This document shows, piece by piece, positions 45,768-55,470 of a stretch of 64,000 bases of DNA. The stretch lies in contig NMRA01000396.1 in assembly GCA_002633005.1 (NCBI GenBank), positions 1-64,000 of the forward strand. Reading direction: 5' to 3'. How positions within the stretch are numbered: the stretch's first letter is position 1; each line of letters begins with the position of its first letter. Under the pieces are notes generated by a model. The model saw nothing but the letters and a program-made list of their open reading frames with translations. It searched no databases and had not been told where the DNA came from. The position numbers and the translations under genes are program-made. This DNA comes from Phoronis australis (Eukaryota; Phoronida; Phoronidae).

Positions 45768-46494
45768 GTTGTAACTTGAATAAGAAAATATGAAAAGAGT
45801 GGAAAAAGAATCAAATTACGGCAACCTCTCTGTTTAGGTAGATGTTGGTGCCTGGTTGGAGGAAGTAGGGAACGCGTGATTTGGAAGTGGTTGTTCGGAA
45901 GCAGGGTCATGTGAGTAGGCGTCACAGAAATTATCTAGGGGGTGAGTTTGGGTTTGAGAGATATTAGAATCAAAAGAATTCGGCTACAAGTAAATTAAAT
46001 TTTGTCCAGGACGAGGGAAGGAGTCTAATAGGTATAAAATTGTGTAATTAGTAAAAACTTACGAGTGAATGTACTGTAGATTGAGGCTGGGCAAACCGGA
46101 AGCTGGAGAGAGAGAACACCCATCGCTACCATCGGACTAGATGGGTACTAACTAGAAGTTGAATATGGAGCTTGAAGGGGTGTAGGGTAATATTTGCCCA
46201 AATAATAGGATTTATGCCAGAGTGCCACAATGCACGAGTACTCCTGGTGAGCGACCAGACACTAACTCTAAACCACATGACCCAACATCTCTGTTGAGTG
46301 AGCTCTCAGTATGTGTCTGTTTAATGTGAATAGATTCCCAAATACTTCGGCTGAACTCTCTTGGGTCTTCTTCTAGTATCTCTATCACAAAAATGCCAAA
46401 CTGATGATGCGTACGTTAACACTGAGTAAGTAAACTGTGTACCGTTGGGCTCTTTAGCATGCTCACGGTACGGAAACCATGTACCTGAGTAGAC
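45768..46494. other. Probable 5' leader of the Ngaro-like element; no coding
   Basis: The region upstream of the gag ATG should contain the leader and left terminal repeat of the retroelement. I could not match any segment here to the sequence beyond 41741, so the boundary is undefined. Confidence 0.35.
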
Positions 46495-48785
46495 AAAACA
46501 CCCCACAAACACCACGGCACCTTGCAAACTTGATGGCACCCCACAATCACCAAAACACCCCTACAAACTCCCTGAAACACCCTCACAAATCCACAACTCA
46601 CCAGAGGCCGTAACAGCTCCCACAGTCACGACGGATAGTTATCAAACCCCACCGAACCCCGCATTCCACGACCCCACGACCCACTCTTCACAAACTCGAC
46701 TCGACCTGAACATAGAACAAGCGCTGACTTGCAGGACCACCTAGTCGGCATATGATCTCGTCTGGTATTTTTCTGTTTTTTGGTGCAATTTAAGGAGAAT
46801 GCCACCCGATTTATTTCGTATTTTAACCTTCTTAATTGGTCTATTTGCACACCACCTCGTATACGGTGGAACTCACCTCTCCGAGAGGTTTCACGTTAAC
46901 ATGTGAGGAAGGTGAATACACGACGCAGCTGAGTGTGTGCCGCTAAAGTGTGTCGTATTGTTCCCTCTTTGTGGTGAACCATGAAAATGCGAGGAAAGCA
47001 AAACATGGGAAAAAACAACCTGACCAAATCAAATCAAAGACCTAGCAACGTTGCAAATGTCGTTCCCGGCAGAGTGTAATCTTCTCGTCTGCTCTTCAGT
47101 GCATGGCTGATTCAAGCTTTTTGGGAGTGTGAAAGGAACCGACAAATATATAGTTTTTTCAGTAAACACAATTTGAAAAAACAAACTGTTAACTATAAAA
47201 GTATCTCAACATTATATGGAGTATACTGTAAACGAGTACACCATAGAAAGCACATGTAAGAAATATGCGCCTTCACATTAACGTACTCTCAACCTAAATT
47301 TAGTGGAGCAGGACCATTGGTAACCGCTCGTGAAACTATTTCTCTGACAATAGCACGCTTACAATCGTCTTTTTCTGATCAAATTCTCACGCTACTTCGT
47401 GTTTTTACCACGAGACTTGAGCCAGAGCAGATTCGAGTGAAGGTATGTCTTATAGGAAAGGCATTCAGCGACGTGATATGATTATGAAATGTGTAAAAAG
47501 CGCAAAGATACATATGTTGCCACTGGTCGTTGGTCGAGAGGGTTGTGGGTCGAGAGGGTCGTGGGGGTCGTGAAGTGTGGAGGTCGAGGAGGTCAAGGTT
47601 TTTTTTGTACAATTGCAGTCACAACACCCCCAGAAACCACAACACAACGGAATAGGCGTCACCTGTTCGAATCATTCGTCTGGAGTAGAGGAGAAATAGA
47701 ATTTTTTCACTTCACCTCAGGCAACATAAATATGCACAATGCGGACAGTAGAATGACAGATTAATAATGTGCCTGTTAATATACACTAGAAAGTCAAGTG
47801 CAATACGGGTACACGAGGACATTACTGGCCGTGTGCAAAATAAATTGATTGACACAAGTCATGTCCGACTGTGCTGTCGACTAAAAATTAATTCTCAACC
47901 AACAGTTGAAACGATAATTTGCGCAATGTAGCAGTGCCAGAGTTGGCTAACTCAGTAAGTAAAACCAGGATATGTAGTGTTCGTATGCGAAATGGCACGA
48001 GAGAACTACTGTGCCAACGAGCATTGAAAATGTGAAAAAATCTCGGCAAAGTATATGCTGATACGGTGCAGAGGACCGAGATGGTGAAAAAATAGATATC
48101 CATAGGACCCGCCTGCATGGTCCCAGATGACACCTAGCAATGCAGTTCCCATGTGACACTCACCCTACTTATAGACTAGAGTAAAGTCGGTGAAAGCCAG
48201 AAGAACTTATTCTCCTAGCCNCTGGACACTGCTGTAATTACGTGTATACGTTCATTTTATTCTTTGTAAGCTGCTTGTAAATATCCTTGCTCGTAATACC
48301 TCTTTCACTTATACAGATACTATTCACAATGTATGACACTATGCAAATATCTAATAGTATGATTTAGTCCTTGTAGTATTTAAATGTACCTCTTGCTTCG
48401 CTTAGACTAGACATGGGCTAATGTTCACTGTTCGTGTTGATAAAATTTACGTTAAACCAAAGATGGTAATGCCTACGCCACGCCCTCATGCATTTAATTA
48501 TTTCTCACGAGATCCTCGTAATGACGCCTGTTGAGATGGAAGTTAACGTCAACGACATCTATAACCTTTGTGTTGTGGATTTCATAGTGCCTTCTGTAGT
48601 GTTTGTGTGGTCACAATGTGGGAAAATGTAAGATACAATCGAAGTGATGTGTGAATTCCGGGGTGTTGTGGAGATTGTGGCGGATGTCGTAGAGTTTTAG
48701 AGCGTTATAGTGACATTGGAGTTTTAGTGAAACTTAGTAGAGTGTTGTGAAGTTTGTAGGTTGTTGTGGTGTTTGTTGGCATATA
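46495..48785. mobile_element. Possible larger foldback element around copy C
   Basis: A left arm at about 46495-46610 is made of AAAACACCCCACAAAC-like irregular repeats. A right arm at about 48655-48785 is the inverse (GTTGTGGTGTTTGTTGG and GGGGTGTTGTGGAG). Foldback copy C lies entirely inside. The arms are low-complexity and poorly conserved and no target-site duplication was found, so this is tentative. Confidence 0.3.
46633..47616 (+). mobile_element. Foldback element, copy C
   Basis: 984 bp. The left terminus is GGATAGTTATCAAACCCC and the right terminus is a degraded complement. Flanks AGTCACGAC (46624-46632) and AGTCACAAC (47617-47625) match at 8 of 9 bases, a 9-bp target-site duplication. 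Its interior matches copy B in the same orientation (AACATAGAACAAGCG, AATGTCGTTCCCGG, ATTATATGGAGTATA) and copy A in reverse. It holds an extra 150-200 bp near 46850-46990 with its own small hairpin (CACCTCGTATACGGTGG). The right arm has GTGGGTCGAGAGG units. Confidence 0.75.
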
Positions 48786-49009
48786 TACTCTTCCATATTG
48801 TTGACTTTAAGTTGCAAGATCCTAGTGGTCATGCCCATTGTAACAACTGATTTACATTTAAGTCTAGACAACATGTGACTTTTCAACAGATATAAAGAGT
48901 AAAATCTTTAAATTGCTGTCCAGTTAAACATTTTATAACATTTTCCAATAGGTACTTTTCTATTAAGATGGAAATGTCGATTGATAATAAATATGCATAA
49001 AAATTATTC
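48786..49009. other. No feature recognised
   Basis: AT-rich spacer before the LINE fragment. No feature is supported. Confidence 0.4.
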
Positions 49010-49215
49010 AACAACTGACGTGTCCAGTTATTGCCCCATTATTCTACTCTATTCCCTCTGAAACCTTCGTGAAAATTGTAATTTCTTGTATATATGATCA
49101 CTTAAATACTCACAATTTACTGTATTCTGCTCAAATTGGGTTTCTGTCAGGCAAAGGCACCCACCGTATTTCATTCGACCAATGTTAATCACGGTCTCTG
49201 TAGTAGTCGACATGA
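49010..49215 (+). pseudogene. 5' part of a LINE reverse transcriptase split by BEL/Pao
   Basis: The + strand contains a decayed RT opening (SSYCPIILLYS-like), then LNTHNLLYSAQIGFLSGKGT near 49100-49160 and a segment corresponding to the 'TNxxNxG' region. This is the finger part of a non-LTR RT. The next expected block (VFLD...AFD) is found at 54305, on the far side of the BEL/Pao element. Confidence 0.6.
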
Positions 49216-49226
49216 GTAAAAAAAAC

Positions 49227-49515
49227 CTTTTAGCAATTTGAACTTGATCTGTATTGCCTTAACTCCTTCACAGCAATGGCTGTTGTCTGTTGTCTAAACA
49301 CCTTCACAACAATAGGTTTAGAAGCGTCTCAGCCTTAAAAAAACTCTAACTTGGTCAAACTTAATTATTTTGTCAAACAACAGTCTGATCACATTCTCTG
49401 TTAGATCACATTAAAAAAACCTTCAGATGGCAGTACAGTAAGTCACTTGCAAAAATCGTCACAAGGTGGCAGCTTGTTGCGGTATAATAACTTAAGTGGC
49501 AGAAAGGCCTCTACA
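49227..49515 (-). repeat. 3' LTR of the BEL/Pao element
   Basis: It aligns over its whole length with 53998-54281. The last 36 bases on the + strand (ending AAAGGCCTCTACA) are identical. Read on the - strand it starts TGTAGAGGCC, as LTRs start with TG. The low-coordinate end is set by loss of similarity and is good to a few bases. Internal differences and small gaps indicate an old insertion. Confidence 0.82.
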
Positions 49516-49590
49516 CCCACCATCTTAAAAACAATTTTGAAACGTTTAACTGATAGCATCACTAAATTATGTCGGTCTAAATAACTGACG

Positions 49591-49920
49591 TCAGCACAGC
49601 ACTCCACCTGCACACAACGCACTTAGATACATGCACAGGTCTTTCAAGCTCCAAAACCTGTAAACAAAACCGTCGCTGCCTGGGTATGTTTCAACGACAC
49701 GAGCCAAGTTACTTATAGCAGCAGTTTCGTCGACCAGTATGGCAACATTACTGACTTGCAGATTTCTCTGCGGCCCCAACCATTTTTGACGAACTTTTTC
49801 AAAAGTTAAGTAAATACTCTCTACATCTTCTCTTCCAAAACTGATCACAAACTGATCTTGCAGTAGAATCCGGAACATTTTCCTCACATTAGGAACGCAC
49901 CTTCCCCACATGCCTCCCAA
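49591..49920 (-). pseudogene. BEL/Pao integrase tail and C-terminal domain, deleted
   Basis: It starts GGMWGRCVPNVRKM, the end of the integrase core, and jumps to a part reading RQKWLGPQRNLQVSNVAILV and ARVVETYPGSDG, the C-terminal domain that follows integrase in BEL/Pao. An alternative frame in the middle (about 49800-49840) reads WKRRCREYL-like, showing a frameshift there. The catalytic integrase core is absent. Confidence 0.7.
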
Positions 49921-49960
49921 AGAGATCCAGTCAGCAAATTAAATATCCAACCGCATCATC

Positions 49961-50670
49961 CTATTCCTTTGGCACCAAAGGACTGATTTCACCTGTCTTG
50001 CCTGCGATTAGGCTTATGAATCTCTTCACCCAGGAAATCACTATCTTAGCCTTTGTCCACCACGAGCAGCACTGAATAACCGCAAGAACCGGATGAGATT
50101 CTGCAACTTTGTGTGAAAACACCTCGGTTGCTGTCTTTACTTCGGGATCGTCTTCAGAGTGTCTAATCCCAGTGACTTGGTTGCATGGCCACTGGTCAGC
50201 TAGTTTTATCAAGAAATCGGGTCCTGTCAACCACCTGCTGTTGGACAGCAGTCTGTCAGCTGACAAACCTCTCGAGGCTTCGTCTCCGGGCTTAATCTTG
50301 CCTTCTATGTGCTTCCATTGTAAGACAGTTGTTCCTTGATGGATGACTGCAAGTCGATTAGTGACAAATATCTTGAAACTTTTGTCTGTGCTACGTATGT
50401 ACTTTACGACAGCCTCTCTATCGGTCCAAAACATCGACTCTTCAGTTACGTCCATCTCCCTTTGTATTGTTGCACCAATTCTAACTGCTAAGGAAGCTGC
50501 TAACAATTCGACTCGAGGTATTGTCAGGGTCTTCAAAGGATCCACGCGAGTCTTCGCAACGATGAGGCCGACTGTCTGTGTCTTCTACACGGGGACAAGA
50601 CGCCACACCGTAACCTTTTTCGGCTGCGTCCAAAAAATGATGCATTTGTGAGGACGGAACATTGTCGAAG
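49961..50670 (-). pseudogene. BEL/Pao RNase H region
   Basis: Upstream frame: MHHFLDAAEKGYGVASCPRV (about 50640-50580). After a frameshift the main frame (50545-49961) reads PLKTLTIPRVELLAASLAVR, then FWTDREAVVKYIRS, with the conserved TIPRxEL and FWTDSxxVLxYI signatures, the Ser replaced by Arg. It continues through DEASRGLSADRL and WLTGPDFL, the linker to integrase, and stops where integrase should begin. Confidence 0.78.
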
Positions 50671-50689
50671 ACAGAGGATTGGAATTAGA

Positions 50690-51905
50690 AAAAAGGTGGC
50701 TGTAAATTCCCCAAAAATGGTGCTTTGTAAGTTCCTGATATAAATATTATATACAAATCATTACTAATTACATTTAAATGGGTTACGCGTAGCTTAGATA
50801 GAAACAATGAAGTTTTTAAAGTGTTTCCAATATATGTTTTTAAAACGTAAGAGGGTAGTCTGACCTCTTAATCAAATTATGATTGTAATTTGCTGTCTCT
50901 CACAAATATTGATATTTTCTAGCATGACATCGTGATTGCTTGGGAAGAAACTATTGGTCATTTACATTAGGACATAACAATTGTAGACCAAACAGTGTGG
51001 AATAACATAAAACATTGATTAATGGGAGAACTATATTCTGTAATAGTTTCTTTAAGGATGCTATTGTATTTGGGTAGGATCTTTTGTATTCTGAAAATAA
51101 GTTTCGGACATGGGAGGTTTTGAGAGATAGATAAAAGCTGTCAATTTGGATTCATTATGCTTTTTGAGAGGTGCACTTAAGTTGACAGTTGAGTATTCCA
51201 GGTCAAAATGTATACATACTCTCCGGTCAAGTGAAATTACTGCTGTGTTTTCTAGCAATATTTTGCTCCCCAAAATTGTTTCCCCTCCTAATATATAGTA
51301 CAGCCTAACTGATATATACTCTAGACAACGAATTTAACAATTTTATGTTCTTCCACACACACAAACTTTTGTTATCTTCTTATTTTAAAACCTTTAAGTA
51401 TTTCTATATTCACAGAAAAATGTTTACAGAAATTAAATTGAAGAATATAAAAAGTGTGCATCTTGTGGAACAGTTGAAACTTTTAATCATATGTTTGTGG
51501 AATGTGGTTCTGTGAAAACTTTGTGGTGTGAAATTCGGAAAGTTCTAATTTATGTAACTACACAACACGATTTAATCTTAGAAAATGGGTTATTTTTACA
51601 GAATAATGTTGATGAAATATTTAATATATTAATGCTATATTAACTACTTGTCAGTATTTTATTCATAAATGCTCTAGAGACTAGATTATTCCTATATATT
51701 CACAGTTTCAATGTTTCTTGTGTAATTATGGTAAAGAACGACATTTACAACCCCGTAAAACTGCCTTTTGGGAAACCTTCAATACTTATGTAGATTAGAT
51801 CAACCGTGAAGTTTTATTATTTGAATATATGCGTGAGTGTATCTGTTTCATTTTCATATAACTCGTTGTTGCATATCTCAGTGTATTTAGAAATTAATTG
51901 TTTAT
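50690..51905 (+). mobile_element. L1/Tx1-like LINE 3' fragment inserted in BEL/Pao
   Basis: The + strand, across several frames, reads VWNN...NGRTIFCNSFFKDAI (about 50990-51060), DLLYSENKFRTWEVLRDR (about 51080-51130), then CASCGTVETFNHMFVECGSV near 51455-51515, followed by YFIHKCS (about 51655). CxxCxxxETxxHxFxxC is the Cys/His motif at the C-terminus of L1/Tx1-clade LINE proteins. The fragment is 5' truncated, full of stops and in opposite orientation to the host element. BEL/Pao sequence resumes on either side. Confidence 0.65.
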
Positions 51906-52375
51906 CCAAAAAACAAAGAGGTTTGAAGCGTTTGGGAACCTTGAACTTGGCTAGTTGTGAGACATCATTTATCCACTTAATCCACTCATCTGTTCTCTGT
52001 AGGAAAACAGGGTCAAACCAACCCAGTCCTCGTCGACAGAGTTCCTGCAGAAGGATCTTCGCCGGGAGTACAAACGGGGAGACCAGACCGAGAAGGCCAT
52101 TTATGTATAGCAATGACAGCCGAGACATTGCCTCTATGGGTCATTGGGCGGTATTTCACTTCAATTTTGAACTCTTCTGTGTTAGCGTTCAGCCACATAC
52201 CCCAGGCTTTTTCTTTCGGTAAGTCACTTAAGGTTAGATCCTTTACGTCTCCAGCACGTTTACGGACAGGAACACTTTCAATTACATCTCTGGAGTTTGA
52301 CATCCACTTTGTTGTCCTCAATCTGCCCTGACGTAGAAGGTCGGTAACATTACGATTAACAGTTGTAGTGCTCAT
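51905..52375 (-). pseudogene. BEL/Pao end of RT and Pao domain, frameshifted
   Basis: First frame: VTDLLRQGRLRTTKWMSNSR, DVIESVPV and DVKDLTLSDLPKEKAWGM, the typical end of BEL/Pao RT. After a frameshift near 52120, GLVSPFVLPAKILLQELCRR and GWFDPVFLQRTDEWIKWI belong to the Pao domain. The block containing the RT active site is missing: the protease-side sequence meets this end directly near 52365. The domain stops at 51905, where the LINE fragment begins. Confidence 0.78.
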
Positions 52376-52857
52376 TTGCCAGCTTCTCCGAAGGTTCTAT
52401 TACGTGCAAAGCCCTAACCTCATCTACCGACATAACTGTGTCCTCTTTGTCATACTTCAGGACATTAAACTCAATATTGCAGTATTGACTGAACTGCGTA
52501 GACAAAGCCTCATTTGTGAGGATGTCATTGGCCCTGTAGTGACCTTCCTCTCGTCCATGGGTTCGGTTGACGGTCCAGCCAAACATAATTCTAACCGGGA
52601 ATGGACCTCCTCCGTGCGTGGACCTTATGACTGCCAGCGGTTGGATAGATCAACTGTGGTTACTGCCGATTAGCAGGCCAACTGCAACGTTGATCTTGGG
52701 CAATTGCAGATGTAGCAGTTTAAACCAGCTTGCCAAGTCTTGTTGGTTGGGTGTGTCAGAAAGGGAGACTGGGAGTGCAGGATCTGTCAATAAATTCGGC
52801 AAATGTAGCATATCATTCTCATCCAGCTCTACAATCAAGCTTTTCATTGGTCTTTGA
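52360..52857 (-). pseudogene. BEL/Pao protease-to-RT region
   Basis: Frame one (52857-52650) reads LPNLLTDPALPVSLSDTPNQ and KINVAVGLLIGSNH, the aspartic-protease-associated region with the VGLLIG box. Frame two (52586-52360) reads FGWTVNR, then SVDEVRALHVIEPSEKLANE and HYN, the lead-in to RT. The two frames show at least one frameshift or stop between 52650 and 52586. Confidence 0.7.
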
Positions 52858-53088
52858 CATAGGCGTCAAACTGATGTTTGGTTGTTCGGTCATATAAATA
52901 ATCAGCTTCTTTACTAGCGTTAGTGCAGAATGATGCAGTGGATCTATTGTCTAGGAATGCTTAGGCCATCACTGTACGGCACCACCTTTAACCTTGATGG
53001 GTACAATGGCCAATTCAGCAAATTCCCCAGTCGTTCGTAAGTAGCCGTTTTTAGTTCTCATTTGGACAGCAGCACTGTCCTGATTTTG

Positions 53089-53472
53089 TTATGAACCTGC
53101 TGGTGGCGTTGATGTTTCGTAGGAATGCAACAGTATGTTGGGCCATTTAGTGCCAACTTTGAAGCGGACTGTGCTTCTACTTTCTTCTGATCTGTGATTC
53201 ATCTTCAGACAGTTGAAACACCACCCTCTTTCCTGAATCATCTTTTGTCTGCTTGCAAGACTTATCGACTGAAAAGAAAGACACTGGTCAAGGAAATGAA
53301 CCTTCTGGCAGACTGGACATGACAAATTATTGCCAAATGATTTGGCTGTGTTTGGGGTGGGAGCTTTGGCAGGCGTATGCTTTCCCGAGATCTCTCTGAA
53401 AACTGGGTGTATCAGCCCTCGAACCTCTCTGCTTACAAACCCATGATTATTTTCCAAAGTACGCTGTCTCAA
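53089..53472 (-). pseudogene. BEL/Pao gag-pol Cys-rich region
   Basis: It contains CPVCQKVHFLDQCLSFQSIS and ERGWCFNCLKMNHRSEES, the paired Cys/His knuckles of BEL/Pao gag; the final Cys of the second knuckle is replaced by Ser. Further gag sequence continues in broken frames from 53473 towards the 5' LTR (about 53980), with Lys/Glu-rich text. Confidence 0.7.
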
Positions 53473-53997
53473 TAGTGAAGTGATAATATTTTCGAACGCC
53501 CGTACTGGGTCGGACCACCGTCAAATCGATACACATAAGATTTTGTTAATGTTGTGCTACCAAAAATTTGCATCATACTCTGTTTTTCTTATTCGTTGCT
53601 CTCGTTTTTACTGCTTTCTTGCGGGGTTCATGTTTGTCAGCTGCCGATTCACCATCAGAACCATCTTGGACTGGTTGCTTCGCAAGGCAGGTTTCTGCTC
53701 TTTTCTGAAATGTCACGACTTTAGTCTCTTTTTCTTCTAAACCTTCAAAGAGATCTTCAACTTCAGACTGCTTCTAAAATGCTTTAATTATTTCTTTCTA
53801 ACAATATTCATACGTGTTCCAAATATGCTTTAAACCGTGCAGTTTTTACTTAACTTCAGTTGTAGACATTTCATCTTACATGGCATGACGTACTTCATTT
53901 CTACTCACCAACAACGCTTCTTCTAGCTCCTTCAGTTTTTGTCTTGTCAGTGGAACTTTACCTTCCTGGTGAATCTTAGAGGCTAGTAACGCCCAAA

Positions 53998-54281
53998 TTT
54001 TTTAGTAACTTGATCTTTATCTGTATTGTCTAAGCGCCTTCACGACAATGAACATAGTCCACACGCCTTCACAACAATGGGTTTAGACGTGTCTCAGACT
54101 TAAAAAAACCGTAACGTGATCAAAATTAACATATTTTGTCAAACAACTTTTTGATCACATTGTCTTTGCGTCCTCATTAAAAAATCCTCCAGATGGTAGT
54201 CCAGTAAGTCACTTGCAAGAATCGCCACAAGTTGACAGCACATTACGGTATAATAACTTAAGTGGCAGAAAGGCCTCTACA
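53998..54281 (-). repeat. 5' LTR of the BEL/Pao element
   Basis: Partner of 49227-49515. Shared segments include TCTGTATTG, CCTTCACAACAAT, TTTTGTCAAACAAC, GTAAGTCACTTGCAA and CGGTATAATAACTTAAGTGG. The element's 5' end on the - strand is TGTAGAGG at 54281. Just inside the LTR (about 53975-53997) a primer-binding site is expected, but no tRNA complement was identified. Confidence 0.82.
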
Positions 54282-54289
54282 GTCCCCAC

Positions 54290-54700
54290 TCAGAATTTCT
54301 TAGGGTGAATACTGTTCCTGCAGTTTTTCTGGATCAACCTTCTGCGTTTGATATGGTGCAACATGATGTGCCATTCGAACTTCGTAAGTATGAGATAGGT
54401 GAAACAGTCTATCTTTTATATAAAGTCTATGGAGTTCGTATAGATGAATCGCCATTTGGATACGTCAATGCTGGTGTACCACAAGGCAGTGTCTTGGGAC
54501 CGTTGCTTTTTCTACTATTTGCTAATGACCTACTTGATGGACTGTAATCTAAGATGTTTTTAAATTCTTATCCAAAAAACAAAACCAAAAAAGTAGCCTC
54601 AGTCTTTACAAAGGGACCTTAATTTTCTGTTTGATTGGGCAACAAAACGTCGTATGGAGTTTAAAGTGTCCAAAAGTTACGCCATAATGTTTTCGCAAAA
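54290..54700 (+). pseudogene. 3' part of the split LINE reverse transcriptase
   Basis: AVFLDQPSAFDMVQHDVPFE and AGVPQGSVLGPLLFLLFAND are the A and B blocks of a non-LTR RT. A stop follows at 54545. The FADD active-site segment is missing. Thumb-like text resumes near 54610-54680 (LNFLFDWATKRRMEFKVSKS). Same strand and next block as 49010-49215, so both are halves of one LINE copy split by the BEL/Pao insertion. Confidence 0.72.
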
Positions 54701-55194
54701 TCAAATACCTGTACTACATATTCGTATCTCCCCCGCCGCCCGCTGGGACGGTCACGAATACAAACTTTAAATGACATCGAAACTATGAAACATTGGGATT
54801 TGTCGAAAGATGCCTTCCGTAGCGTACGTATGCTAGACCAACAAGGCCGCGTGGAGAGGGAAAAAGACGACAATGGCCAATCCGAATAACGAGCGGAAAT
54901 CACTTTTTGATCCATCAGCATACTGAATTTTTATAAATATACCTTAAAGTCCTGGTCTCACACGTTGTTAACCCTTATTACATGGTTAGAGGATGTTATA
55001 AGGATCCAACAAGAACCTACCCTATAACTAATAGACGATCCGTACGCGAAAAAAGTTTAAATGAACGCGCCAATCACGATTTGCACCCGAAGAACCACCG
55101 CCATTTTGAACTTACCGCGAACCCGGAAGTACAATTCATTCAGGAACCCAGGCTAAGAAAACGCCGTCAGTGCGACCGGAGCAGTGCCTGTTAC
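54701..55194. other. Probable LINE remainder; nothing certain
   Basis: It continues from the RT thumb into sequence with no recognisable domain. An open stretch at 54982-55353 runs into the SINE and is not a gene. Confidence 0.35.
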
Positions 55195-55470
55195 CAGCCT
55201 GCAAACGGGGATAAAATAATTATAAAAAAAATAATTGAAGGCGGTCTGATACACGTTGTACCAGACGTGCGCAGGCCTCGCATGTGGGCCCATTCCACTG
55301 ATCACCTGGAAATATTTTTATGCTTTATTAAAATATGGTTAAAACCGAGCTGAGGAGCTAGAAACCTGGCTCAAGGGTTTAGCGGTGTGACCTGGTTGGA
55401 CTTGAACCCACGACCTCGAGTAAAGAAAGCGGGCACTTATCAACCAGCCCTTAGGTTAGCTGGCCTCAAT
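55195..55470 (-). repeat. tRNA-derived SINE, copy 2
   Basis: The - strand head has TTGATAAGTGCCCGCTTTC and a B box in GGTCGTGGGTTCAAGTCC. The conserved core (+ strand CTGATCACCTGGAAATATTT, then TTATGCTTTATTA) matches copy 1 near 2430-2465, as do GAGCTGAGGAGCTAG and GGGCACTTATC. This copy has a better preserved B box than copy 1. Confidence 0.72.

Larger units (their letters stand above)
49227..54281 (-). mobile_element. BEL/Pao LTR retrotransposon, deleted and interrupted
   Basis: 5.05 kb between two direct LTRs. On the - strand the order is gag/Cys-rich region (53472-53089), protease region (52857-52360), the end of RT and the Pao domain (52375-51905), RNase H (about 50670-49961), and the tail of integrase with the C-terminal domain (49920-49591). 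This is the BEL/Pao order. Missing pieces are most of the RT core (junction near 52365), the integrase core (near 49925-49960) and clean frames throughout. A 1.2-kb LINE 3' fragment on the + strand is inserted at about 50690-51905. It cannot transpose on its own. Confidence 0.85.

Noticed and set aside
54661-54921. 86-codon - strand frame
   Set aside because: It lies opposite the thumb region of the decayed LINE RT and has no homology of its own.
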